A stretch of 6,688 nucleotides of DNA from Oscillospiraceae bacterium (GCA_016293265.1 JAEDEN010000085.1:1-6688), one strand, 5' to 3'. Positions 1 through 6,173 are shown, counted from the first letter of the stretch. Numbers and translations: made by a program. Notes: generated from the letters alone by a model not told the origin.

Positions 1-235
1 AGGGCAGGCCGATGGCGCTCTGGCGGGTGTGGTGGGTGATGGTGTAGGCCACCAGGCCCACCCCGGTCTCCGCGGCGATCTGCTCCATGATCTGGGTCTT
101 GCCGATGCCCGGCGGGCCCATCAGCAGCACGGGGCGCTGGCGGATGGAGGGGATGAGGTAATTGCCCAGGCCGTCCCGGGTGAGGTAGGCCCGGAGGGTA
201 TTGGTGATCTCCTGCTTTGCCTGTTTGATGTTCAT
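1..235 (-). CDS. AAA+ ATPase, MoxR-like (partial, N-terminal 78 residues)
   Basis: The N-terminus of an AAA+ ATPase runs off the left edge of the window, with 78 codons visible. The protein starts MNIKQAKQEI and has a clear Walker A P-loop, GPPGIGKT, at residues 40-47, preceded by the hydrophobic strand PVLLM. A conserved-looking stretch HHTRQSAIGLP ends the visible part; Walker B and sensor motifs lie outside. The ATG at 235 is supported by a GGAGA site that starts within the stop codon of the upstream VWA gene, 8 nt before the start. Only 12 nt separate the two genes, so they are co-transcribed and probably translationally coupled. MoxR-type ATPases paired with VWA proteins act as ATP-driven chaperones for complex assembly or metal-cofactor insertion (RavA-ViaA, NorQ-NorD, CbbQ-CbbO). 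The specific target here is unknown. Confidence 0.88.
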   Translation of the reverse strand, partial: MNIKQAKQEITNTLRAYLTRDGLGNYLIPSIRQRPVLLMGPPGIGKTQIMEQIAAETGVGLVAYTITHHTRQSAIGLP

Positions 236-247
236 ATCGTATTCTCC

Positions 248-1606
248 TTACAGCTCGGGCATCTCGTCCCGGTCTTCGTCGTCTGGCGCCGCCTCTTCCC
301 GGGCGGCGCGTTCAAAGCCCGGCAGGTCCACCACCAGACGGATGGCCCAGGGGGGCATATGGACGGACATGGGCGGCTCCTCCAGCAGCACGAAGGCAGC
401 GTCGTAGGGGGGCCGCCGCCTGGGGTAAAAGCCCATGCCGTCGGTAAAGTAGACCAGCCCCCGGAGGTTGGTGAAAGCCCCCTCCTTTTGCAGCCGGTCC
501 ACGTGTTCGAACACGGGGCGGAAATCCGTGGCGCTGCCTCCCTGGAGCTGGAAATGGTCCATGTAGTCCCGCAGCTCCGACAAGTCGCGGATCACGGTGT
601 CGCTTCGAAGCTGGTCGTCACACTGGAGAATGCGGATGTTCACCTTGCGGGTGAAGGTCTCCGTGGAGCGCAGGATGGAATAGGTGCAGCTCAAAAAGGC
701 CCGCACCAGCTCCCCGGAGGTGGACATGGAGGTATCCACGGCGATGACGAAATCCTCGATCCGCTTTTCCTCCCGGGTCTCCGGGGGCTCCACCAGGGGC
801 AGGTTGCCGTAGAGCCGCAGGCCGTAGGTGTAGAAGATGTAGTCGAAGGAATCGCCGTCCACCGCCATGACCTCCCGGGGGGCGGCGAAGCGGCGCAGAA
901 AGGCCCGGTAATCCACATCGTCCCGGGCGGCCACCCTCACCTGCTCCAGCACGGCCCCGCCGCCGGCGGCCTGTCCCGCAAGGACGGTCTCCATGGCGGT
1001 CTGGGTCTTTTCCGCCCGGTCCTTCCAGGCGCTGTCCTGGCGGTCGGAGCTGTCCTTCTTTTTCTCCGGGTCCCAGAGGCCGTGGTCGTCGGCCAGGAAG
1101 GCCCTCTGCAGGCGGGCCAGCTCGTATTCCGGCAGCCCCCGGCGCAGCAGCCAGCGGTAGACGCCCTCGGCGGTGAGGACGGGCATCTCCTCCCGGCACT
1201 GGCCGTAGATCTTCCGCCGCAGGGGGGAGGGAGTCTCCTCCAGACAGGCGTAGTGGAGCCCGTCCAGAATGCTCTCCACCGCCACGTCGCAGCTCAGGTC
1301 CCACAGGGCCGGCTCCCTGCCCCGCTTTTTGGCCAGGTGCCGCAGCATACAGTGGAGGACCACATGGAGATAGGCCCGGTTCACCGCCGTCCGTCCCCGG
1401 AGGAACCGCTCGGCCAGATAGGCCCCGTCATAGTAAAGGGTCTCCCCGTCCGTGGCCAGGGACAGCGTCACTCCGCCCCCTGCCGCAAAGGGCAGGGCGC
1501 ACAGGACCGCGTCCAGGTAGGGCAGATTCAGATACAGCTCGTTCCGGGCGGCGAACAAAATGTCCCGGCCGATGGCTTCCAGGTCCCGTTTCGGCGTATC
1601 GGGCAT
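248..1606 (-). CDS. VWA-like domain protein with N-terminal metallopeptidase-like domain (DUF2201 family)
   Basis: A 452-residue cytoplasmic protein with no signal peptide. Residues about 10-130 match the DUF2201_N putative metallopeptidase region: H81-V-V-L-H85-C-M-L-R-H90, followed by LWDLSCDVAVE at 101-111. The middle (about 180-205) is charged and probably a linker. Residues about 285-430 form a VWA-like domain with a MIDAS-type DTSMS at 291-295, GGSATDF at 356-362 and YFTDG at 386-390, which would bind a divalent metal. The acidic tail ends at EMPEL. The frame stays open upstream to a TTG at 1648. I chose ATG 1606 because GAAAGGAGG (1616-1624) lies 9 nt before it, inside the longer version. 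It is the likely partner of the downstream AAA+ ATPase. The usual catalytic Glu of an HExxH site is Val here, so peptidase activity is doubtful. Confidence 0.88.
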   Translation of the reverse strand: MPDTPKRDLEAIGRDILFAARNELYLNLPYLDAVLCALPFAAGGGVTLSLATDGETLYYDGAYLAERFLRGRTAVNRAYLHVVLHCMLRHLAKKRGREPALWDLSCDVAVESILDGLHYACLEETPSPLRRKIYGQCREEMPVLTAEGVYRWLLRRGLPEYELARLQRAFLADDHGLWDPEKKKDSSDRQDSAWKDRAEKTQTAMETVLAGQAAGGGAVLEQVRVAARDDVDYRAFLRRFAAPREVMAVDGDSFDYIFYTYGLRLYGNLPLVEPPETREEKRIEDFVIAVDTSMSTSGELVRAFLSCTYSILRSTETFTRKVNIRILQCDDQLRSDTVIRDLSELRDYMDHFQLQGGSATDFRPVFEHVDRLQKEGAFTNLRGLVYFTDGMGFYPRRRPPYDAAFVLLEEPPMSVHMPPWAIRLVVDLPGFERAAREEAAPDDEDRDEMPEL

Positions 1607-1644
1607 GGGGACGGGCCTCCTTTCGTTGGTTTGGGGGAATGGGT

Positions 1645-2607
1645 TCAAAGGTCAAAGGCCTTCCTCCGGCCCGGGGGGAAGCGGCGGTGCTGCTCCTCCA
1701 GCAAAAGGGCCAGGGCTTCCGAACGCCCCAGCTCCCGGGCCAGGGCGCAGGCGGCCTCAAGGGCCTCCCCTCCGGGGGTTCCCTCCCGGAGGAAGAAGGC
1801 CACGTCGGCCCCGCTCCCCGCCTTCACCAGTCCGCAGAGCACCTCCCGGGCGTGGGCGGAGAGGTAGGCCCGGTAGGCCGCCGCCTGCTCCTCCCCCAGG
1901 TCCACCGGATCGCGCAGGCGGAAAAAGGCCATGCGCCCGGCGGCGCTTTCGCTGTGCTCCATGGCCAGGAAATCGGGCCAGAGCCCGTCGTAATCCGCAA
2001 GCTGCAGCCGCTTTTGCCGGAAGCAGTGGTGGTAGGGGTATCCCGCGCCGTAAATGCTGTAGTCGAAGTGGTGGGCGGGGCAATTCTCCTCGTAAAGCTC
2101 TATATACTCCGGGAAAATGAGGCGGGCGGTCCGGCCGCCGGAAAGCCGCAGGGTCACATCCAGCTCCCGGCTCAGCTCATCGGCGATGTAGGCAAGGCCC
2201 TCCCCCTCCCCCCGGATGTGGAAGGTGTCCAGCTCCCGGCAGTTCATAAAGCAGCCGCCTCCCCAGAAGGCGATATTCTCCGTAAAGGAAAGGGTCTTGA
2301 GCCTGCCGCAGTTCAAAAAGGCATAGTCACCCACCCGTCTCAGGGAGGCGGGCAGCTGCAGCTCCCGGAGGCGGCCGTTGTCCCAGCCGGCGCCGGGGAG
2401 GCCGCAGGTGACAAGGACCTCCTCCCCCGGCGGGGCGGCCCGGTTTGCCGCAAGGGCATGGTGTCCAAGGGCCGTCACAGGCAGGCCGAAGAGCTCCTCC
2501 GGCAGGGCCGCCGTCCCGTCGCAGGTCTCCGCCCGCAAAATGGTGACGCCCTCCGCCTCCCGGCGGATCACCAGCTTCCAGTTGTTTGCGCCGCTGACGG
2601 TCTCCAT
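1645..2607 (-). CDS. Leucine-rich-repeat (LRR_5/BspA-like) protein, cytoplasmic
   Basis: A 320-residue protein. The N-terminal 130 residues show the pattern of BspA-like LRR_5 proteins: a WKLVIRREAEGVTI opening, then ALPEELFGLPVTALGHHAL at 34-52, then repeats LRELQLPASLRRVGDYAFLN (80-99), LKTLSFTENIAFWGGGCFMN (103-122) and LDTFHI. The second half (about 140-320) has no recognised fold; it is rich in Tyr/His at 165-200, and its last 90 residues are Ala/Leu/Glu-rich and probably helical. There is no signal peptide, sortase motif or membrane segment, so a cytoplasmic location is inferred. ATG 2607 was preferred over an upstream in-frame start at 2676 because GGGAGG lies 8 nt before it and the predicted promoter -10 box falls between the two. 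It is the first gene of a three-gene operon, 38 nt from the VWA gene. LRRs usually mediate protein binding, so an adaptor or client role is possible but unproven. Confidence 0.8.
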   Translation of the reverse strand: METVSGANNWKLVIRREAEGVTILRAETCDGTAALPEELFGLPVTALGHHALAANRAAPPGEEVLVTCGLPGAGWDNGRLRELQLPASLRRVGDYAFLNCGRLKTLSFTENIAFWGGGCFMNCRELDTFHIRGEGEGLAYIADELSRELDVTLRLSGGRTARLIFPEYIELYEENCPAHHFDYSIYGAGYPYHHCFRQKRLQLADYDGLWPDFLAMEHSESAAGRMAFFRLRDPVDLGEEQAAAYRAYLSAHAREVLCGLVKAGSGADVAFFLREGTPGGEALEAACALARELGRSEALALLLEEQHRRFPPGRRKAFDL

Positions 2608-2640
2608 GGCAGCTCCCTCCCCTTTTCCGCATAGGTTATC

Positions 2641-2668
2641 AGTATAACACATTCTCCGCGCTTTTCCA
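2641..2668 (-). promoter_or_regulatory. Sigma-A promoter of the LRR-VWA-AAA operon
   Basis: Reading the minus strand, TGGAAA (2668-2663) stands 16 nt upstream of TATACT (2646-2641). A TG dinucleotide one base before the -10 box makes it an extended -10, which offsets the weak -35. Transcription would start near 2634, giving a 5' leader of about 27 nt that carries the GGGAGG site of the LRR gene. A run of seven T on the plus strand (A on the minus strand) just upstream may act as an UP-like element. Confidence 0.6.
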
Positions 2669-2700
2669 CCGCCCATTCCGTTTTTTTCCCGCTTTTTCTC

Positions 2701-2729
2701 TTGTGATTTCCCGCCCCAGCCCGTATAAT
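2701..2729 (+). promoter_or_regulatory. Sigma-A promoter of yitT-racemase operon
   Basis: TTGTGA (2701-2706) and a perfect TATAAT (2724-2729) are separated by 17 nt, close to the sigma-A consensus. Transcription would start near 2736, so the yitT message has an unusually long leader of about 197 nt. A pyrimidine/T-rich run lies directly upstream. Confidence 0.8.
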
Positions 2730-2751
2730 ACTATTCACCACAATCCGCCAA

Positions 2752-2773
2752 TGAAAACCCGGCATGGTTTTCA
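2752..2773. repeat. Perfect 8-bp inverted repeat just downstream of the yitT transcription start
   Basis: TGAAAACC (2752-2759) and GGTTTTCA (2766-2773) are exact reverse complements separated by six bases (CGGCAT). The element sits about 16-38 nt downstream of the predicted start of transcription and is AT-rich in a GC-rich surrounding. It could be a repressor operator acting as a roadblock, or an RNA hairpin at the 5' end of the leader. No T-run follows, so it is not a terminator. Confidence 0.6.
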
Positions 2774-2783
2774 CTCCGTCAGC

Positions 2784-2886
2784 CCCGCCGGCGGGACGCC
2801 GCCCTTCCATCCCGGCCTCCGCGGCGGCAGCCGCGGAATGCACCCGGGGGACGCCGCAGGTGCAGGGAAGCCCCCTGTCACGGGGC
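2784..2886 (+). promoter_or_regulatory. Structured yitT 5' leader, candidate cis-regulatory RNA
   Basis: Several inverted repeats lie in tandem. There is a 12-bp palindrome CCCGCCGGCGGG (2784-2795). TCCGCGG/CCGCGGA (2818-2824 with 2831-2837) has a 6-nt loop. TGCACC/GGTGCA (2839-2844 with 2859-2864) is next, then GCCCC/GGGGC (2870-2874 with 2882-2886). The last three stems are nearly end to end. A 10-nt direct repeat, GGGACGCCGC, occurs at 2793-2802 and 2848-2857. A CCTCC at 2816-2820 could pair with the GGAGG of the yitT ribosome binding site at 2921-2925. I do not recognise a known riboswitch class. High GC makes chance hairpins common, so this is tentative. Confidence 0.35.
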
Positions 2887-2932
2887 CGGGGCGGAACACA
2901 CATCACGAAACGGGAACCCGGGAGGACTGCTT

Positions 2933-3817
2933 ATGATCTACAACACCCTTCACAACCGCTGGCTGCGCCTGCTGGCCTGCGTGGGCGGCGAATTCATCTG
3001 CGCCGCCGCGCTGAACCTGTTCACCGTGCCCCTGGGCCTGTACTCCGGCGGCATCATGGGCTTTTGCCAGTTGATCCGCTCGCTGCTGCAGATGTTTCTG
3101 CACCTGGATTTCGGCACCTTTGACATCGCCGGCGTGCTGTTCTTCCTCTTCAACGTGCCCATTCTGCTTTACGCCTACAAGATCCTGGGGCGGGACTTCG
3201 TCCTCAAGACCCTGATCTGCACCGCTTCCTACTCCTTCTTCTACAGCATCATCCCCGTGGCCTCCACCCCCATCGTGGAGGACTACCTCACCTCCTGCCT
3301 GCTGGCGGGCATCCTGGTGGGCATCGGCAGCGGCATCGTCCTCACCTGCGGCGGCAGCAGCGGCGGACTGGACATCGTGGGCCTGTGCCTGAGCAAGCGG
3401 GGCAGCAGCTTCACCGTGGGCAAGTTCTCCCTGAGCTTCAACGCGGTGCTCTACGCCATCTGCCTCATCCTCTTCTCCCCCGCCGTGGCCATCTATTCCA
3501 TCATCTACAACTTCATGACCTGCATGATGCTGGACCGCTCCCACCAGCAAAACGTGAACGTCCAGGCCCTCATCTTCACCCGGGAGGCGGACGACAAGAT
3601 GGAGCAATACATCATGGAGACCCTCAAGCGGGGCGTGACCTACTGGGAGGGCACCGGCGCCTACACCAAGGAGGGCGTCCGGGTCCTTTCCGTGTGCCTC
3701 TCCAAGTATGAGATCGAGCAGCTCCTTCACACCGTCCACACCATCGACCCCCACGCCTTCATCACCGTGCAGGAGGGCGTCCGGGTCTACGGCAACTTCC
3801 AAAGGAAGGTGGGCTGA
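2933..3817 (+). CDS. YitT family membrane protein (DUF161 + DUF2179)
   Basis: A 294-residue protein of the usual YitT length. The N-terminal 200 residues are hydrophobic with about five membrane segments (roughly 12-32, 63-84, 92-110, 120-140, 166-198). They include the family hallmark CGGSSGGLDIVG at 139-150 and the GLYSGGIMG loop at 35-43. The C-terminal part (about 208-285) is a soluble DUF2179 domain with RGVTYWEGTGAYT (233-245) and IDPHAFITVQEGVRVYGNF at 271-289, typical of this family. It should sit in the cytoplasmic membrane with the C-terminal domain in the cytoplasm; the transported substrate, if any, is not known for the family. ATG 2933 has GGAGG 7 nt upstream. Its stop overlaps the racemase start (TGATG), so the two are translationally coupled. 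The several paralogues in Firmicutes (YitT, YpjC, YvjA, YqfU) cannot be told apart here. Confidence 0.93.
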   Translation: MIYNTLHNRWLRLLACVGGEFICAAALNLFTVPLGLYSGGIMGFCQLIRSLLQMFLHLDFGTFDIAGVLFFLFNVPILLYAYKILGRDFVLKTLICTASYSFFYSIIPVASTPIVEDYLTSCLLAGILVGIGSGIVLTCGGSSGGLDIVGLCLSKRGSSFTVGKFSLSFNAVLYAICLILFSPAVAIYSIIYNFMTCMMLDRSHQQNVNVQALIFTREADDKMEQYIMETLKRGVTYWEGTGAYTKEGVRVLSVCLSKYEIEQLLHTVHTIDPHAFITVQEGVRVYGNFQRKVG

Positions 3818-4470
3818 TGAAGGCCCCGCATCCGATCGCCGTCCTGGCAGGCACGCCGGTGGACACCCGGATGGGGGTGGAGGTGCTGGAGCGCCGTGGC
3901 CTTTCCGCCGCGGCCTTCCCCCTGGCCCGGGACCCCCGGCAGCAGACCGCCTTTCAGATCTCCTCCCGGGAGCGGAAGGAGGAGGTGCTTTTCCGCCTGC
4001 TGGAGGACCTGCGCCGCCAGGGCTATGAAAAGGCCTTCGTCTACTGCAACTCCCTCTCCTCCGCTGTGGATTTCACCCCCCTGGCGGAGCGGACGGGCCT
4101 GCGCATCGTGACCCCCCTGGAGGTCTACCGGGGCCTTGCCCACCAATACCGCTGCCTGGGCCTCATCGCCGCCAACGCCCAGGGCCTCTCCGGCATCGAG
4201 CGGACGCTGTTGGCCGCCAATCCCGGCCTGGACCTCCTTGGGGCCTGCGCCCTGGGGGCGGTGCTTTCCATTGAGGCGGGGGAGGACCCCGGCGCCCTGG
4301 TGGAGCACCACCACCTGGACCTCCTGGCGGACTGGTTCCGCCGCTGCGGCGCCCAGGCCCTCATCCTGGGCTGCACCCACTTCCCCTACTTTCAGGAGGC
4401 CCTGTCCCGGCGCACCTCCCTCCCCCTCATTGACCCGGCGGAGGAGATGGTGGCACTTCTGGAGCGGTAA
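3817..4470 (+). CDS. Aspartate/glutamate racemase family protein
   Basis: A 217-residue cytoplasmic protein of the cofactor-independent Asp/Glu racemase superfamily. Two catalytic-type cysteines are visible: C77 in FVYCNSLSSA (the position of ACNTAS in glutamate racemase) and C186 in LILGCTHFPYF (GCTHYP in glutamate racemase). The N-terminus reads IAVLAGTPVDTRMGVEVLE, not the DSGxGG of MurI, and the protein is shorter than MurI (about 260), so it is probably not the cell-wall glutamate racemase. With both cysteines present, a racemase or isomerase reaction on an acidic amino acid or related compound is likely; the substrate is inferred only. ATG 3817 overlaps the yitT stop by one base, with GGAAGG 7 nt upstream. 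It is the second and last gene before a strong terminator. Confidence 0.88.
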   Translation: MKAPHPIAVLAGTPVDTRMGVEVLERRGLSAAAFPLARDPRQQTAFQISSRERKEEVLFRLLEDLRRQGYEKAFVYCNSLSSAVDFTPLAERTGLRIVTPLEVYRGLAHQYRCLGLIAANAQGLSGIERTLLAANPGLDLLGACALGAVLSIEAGEDPGALVEHHHLDLLADWFRRCGAQALILGCTHFPYFQEALSRRTSLPLIDPAEEMVALLER

Positions 4471-4528
4471 GTCCCCCCCAATTTCTCCGCCTCCCCGGAA
4501 ATCTTCCGGCGTTTTCGCTGATTTTCGC

Positions 4529-4559
4529 CCCCCGCCTTTGGCGGGGGTCTTCTTTTTTC
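4529..4559 (+). terminator. Intrinsic terminator after the racemase gene
   Basis: CCCCCGCC (4529-4536) pairs perfectly with GGCGGGGG (4540-4547) across a TTT loop, and is followed by TCTTCTTTTTT. A weaker hairpin, CCGGAA/TTCCGG (4495-4500 with 4504-4509), lies just before it and may assist. There is no A-run on the left side, so it is expected to work mainly for the plus strand. Confidence 0.88.
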
Positions 4560-4579
4560 TGTGTGACAACTTAAATTTA

Positions 4580-4608
4580 TTGACAGGATGGCAGATGTAT
4601 GGTATATT
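4580..4608 (+). promoter_or_regulatory. Sigma-A promoter of the SSS symporter gene
   Basis: A perfect TTGACA (4580-4585) is followed after 17 nt by TATATT (4603-4608). The start of transcription would be near 4615, giving a leader of about 120 nt. The -10 region is part of an 11-nt palindrome, GTATA-T-TATAC (4602-4612), nested in a looser TGTAT-N8-ATACA (4596-4613), which might be an operator or just AT-richness. Confidence 0.82.
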
Positions 4609-4659
4609 ATACACAAATCTAATCTGTATCAGCCGTTTATTTTTACATATTTTGACAAG

Positions 4660-4696
4660 GCGGGAGATGCACGGTTCTGCACCTCCCGCTTTTTCT
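4660..4696 (+). terminator. Terminator-like hairpin in the SSS symporter leader (possible attenuator)
   Basis: GCGGGAG (4660-4666) pairs with CTCCCGC (4683-4689). Inside, after one A-C mismatch, TGCA (4668-4671) pairs with TGCA (4678-4681) around a CGGTTC loop. TTTTTCT follows at once (4690-4696). This has the form of an intrinsic terminator, yet it lies between the strong promoter (start about 4615) and the symporter start at 4736. Either the gene is controlled by attenuation, or the promoter makes a small RNA of about 80 nt with some read-through. Confidence 0.65.
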
Positions 4697-4735
4697 ACTT
4701 GTGGGCGGCGGATGCAACAGGAAAGGAAGATGACA

Positions 4736-6160
4736 ATGCTGCAAGTTGCCGCCCTGGATCTGATCGTGATCGTGGTGTACCTGTTGTTCATGCTGGGCGT
4801 GGGCGTCTGGTTCGTCCGCCGGGTGAAAAACACAGACGACTACTATGTGGCAGGCCGCACCCTGGGGCCCATGGTCCTGACGGCCACGGTCTGCGCCACC
4901 ATCATCGGCGGCAGCGCCATGATGGGCCGTGCCGGTGTGGCCTACACTACCGGCTTCAAAGCCATCGCCACCGCCATCCCCTATATGCTGGGGATGTTCA
5001 TCTTCTCCGGCTACGCCGGGCGCATCCAGCGGGTGGGTGAGGTTCACGGCATCGAGTCCATCCCCGCCCTCTTCGCCTACCGCTTCGGCACTGCTCCCAA
5101 GTGCGTCCTCTCCGCCATGGTGGCCTTCGCCATGGTGGGCACCGTGGCCGCCCAGGTCACCGCCACCGCCACCATCATCAAGCTCCTGGGCAGCCAGATC
5201 GGCATCAGCTACGAGGTGGGGGCCTTCATCGCCACCATGATCTTCATCATCTACACCGCCGCCTCCGGCCTGTTCGGCGTGGTGTACACGGATGTGGTGC
5301 AGTTTTTCATGCTGGTGATTTTCGTCTACCTGATGATCCCCACCGCCAGCATGATAGAGCTGGGCGGGCTGCGGAATTTCGCCGCCAACGTGGACCCCAA
5401 ATTCATCACCCCCTACATCAACGGCCAGATCCTGGGGGACATCGTCACCTACCTGGTCTTTACCATGGCGGGGGCTGAGATGTGGCAGCGGGCCTTCGCC
5501 GCCAAGACCCCCAAAGCCGCCAAGCGGGGTATGTTCTGGGGCACCGCCGTTTACGCCGTCACCATCGGCCTTCTCTTCCTCATGGCCCTGGCTGCCCAGC
5601 AGATCCTGCCCGGTGTGGTGGAGGAGTACGGCACCGCCGACGCGGTGATCCCCGCCCTGGCCATCCGGATCCTGCCTGCGGGCGTGACGGGCCTGGCCCT
5701 CTCCGGCATTCTCTCCGTCATGATGAGCACGGCGGACAGCTACCTGCTGGTCTCCGTCCAGACCGTGGTGGACGACCTGGGCAAAACCGCCTTCCCCAAG
5801 ATGACCCAGAAGCAGGAGATCCTGTTCTCCCGCATCGCCTCCGCCGTGCTGGCCCTGGGCGCTTTGCTCATCGCGCTGTACATCAAGAGCGCCTACGACG
5901 TATTGATGTTCGCCTGGGCCTTCTACGCGGCGGCCGCGGGCCTGCCCGCCCTGGCGGCCCTGTACTGGAAGAAGGCCACCTCCGCCGGCGTCATGGCCGG
6001 CATGATCGGCGGCTTTGCCGTCACCGTGGGCTGGAAGCTCATGGGCCAGCCCTTCGGCCTGGGGGCCACCGTCCCCGGCGCCGCGGCCTGCGGCCTTTTG
6101 CTGGTGGTCGTGAGCCTGGCCACCTGCAAGAAGTCCCCCTCCCGCATGGTGGACGTGTAA
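4736..6160 (+). CDS. Sodium:solute symporter family (SSS) transporter
   Basis: A 474-residue integral membrane protein, close to the usual SSS length, with about 13 hydrophobic segments beginning at residues 6-26. Family features in order: DDYYVAGRTLGP (34-45), GGSAMMGRAGVAYTTG (58-73), GLFGVVYTDVVQFFML (178-193), and the helix ILSVMMSTADSYLLVS at 325-340 followed by VVDDL. S331-T332 align by eye with the Na+-site Ser-Thr pair of E. coli PutP (S340-T341). It is expected to import a solute with Na+; the substrate cannot be read from sequence. The frame is open far upstream through the racemase gene. ATG 4736 was chosen because AAAGGAAG (4722-4729) is 6 nt before it; ATG 4730 (two residues longer) is too close to that site. 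It is monocistronic, with its own promoter, leader hairpin and terminator. Confidence 0.93.
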   Translation: MLQVAALDLIVIVVYLLFMLGVGVWFVRRVKNTDDYYVAGRTLGPMVLTATVCATIIGGSAMMGRAGVAYTTGFKAIATAIPYMLGMFIFSGYAGRIQRVGEVHGIESIPALFAYRFGTAPKCVLSAMVAFAMVGTVAAQVTATATIIKLLGSQIGISYEVGAFIATMIFIIYTAASGLFGVVYTDVVQFFMLVIFVYLMIPTASMIELGGLRNFAANVDPKFITPYINGQILGDIVTYLVFTMAGAEMWQRAFAAKTPKAAKRGMFWGTAVYAVTIGLLFLMALAAQQILPGVVEEYGTADAVIPALAIRILPAGVTGLALSGILSVMMSTADSYLLVSVQTVVDDLGKTAFPKMTQKQEILFSRIASAVLALGALLIALYIKSAYDVLMFAWAFYAAAAGLPALAALYWKKATSAGVMAGMIGGFAVTVGWKLMGQPFGLGATVPGAAACGLLLVVVSLATCKKSPSRMVDV

Positions 6161-6173
6161 AAAACGGGAAACT

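Larger units (their letters stand above)
2608..2932. other. Divergent intergenic region without a supported gene
   Basis: This 325-base gap separates the minus-strand operon from yitT. The left 125 bases are AT-richer and hold two back-to-back promoters whose -35 boxes lie 32 nt apart. The right 200 bases are the yitT leader, which is GC-rich and full of inverted repeats. One open frame (ATG 2751 to TGA 2936) crosses the leader but has no ribosome binding site and a Gly/Pro/His-rich composition, so it is not called as a gene. Confidence 0.7.

Noticed and set aside
1607..1648. TTG start at 1648 giving the VWA protein 14 more residues and an overlap with the LRR gene stop
   Set aside because: A strong GAAAGGAGG lies inside this extension at the right distance from ATG 1606, and TTG 1648 is the weaker start.
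29..1867. 612-codon open frame on the plus strand opposite the VWA and LRR genes
   Set aside because: It is antisense to two well-supported genes, has a Gly/Pro/His/Gln-rich translation with no recognisable domain, and results from codon bias in GC-rich DNA.
2751..2936. 61-codon open frame in the yitT leader ending in ATGA overlap with the yitT start, like a leader peptide
   Set aside because: There is no ribosome binding site before ATG 2751, the composition is typical of non-coding GC-rich DNA (Gly/Pro/His), and it crosses several inverted repeats. The overlap is probably accidental.
2903..3802. 299-codon minus-strand open frame opposite yitT
   Set aside because: Its translation is low-complexity (His/Gly/Val/Glu/Gln-rich) and it lies exactly antisense to a clear YitT family gene.
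4652..4680. TTGACA at 4652-4657 as a second symporter promoter
   Set aside because: No -10-like sequence occurs 16-19 nt downstream; that position is occupied by the GC hairpin.
4136..4735. Long in-frame N-terminal extension of the SSS symporter
   Set aside because: The extension overlaps the racemase gene, a terminator and the symporter promoter, reads as Pro/Ser/Arg/Trp-rich nonsense, and a good ribosome binding site supports the start at 4736.
3787..4833. 348-codon minus-strand open frame opposite the racemase gene
   Set aside because: It crosses the racemase gene, a terminator and a promoter of the plus strand, and shows no domain; it is a shadow frame.
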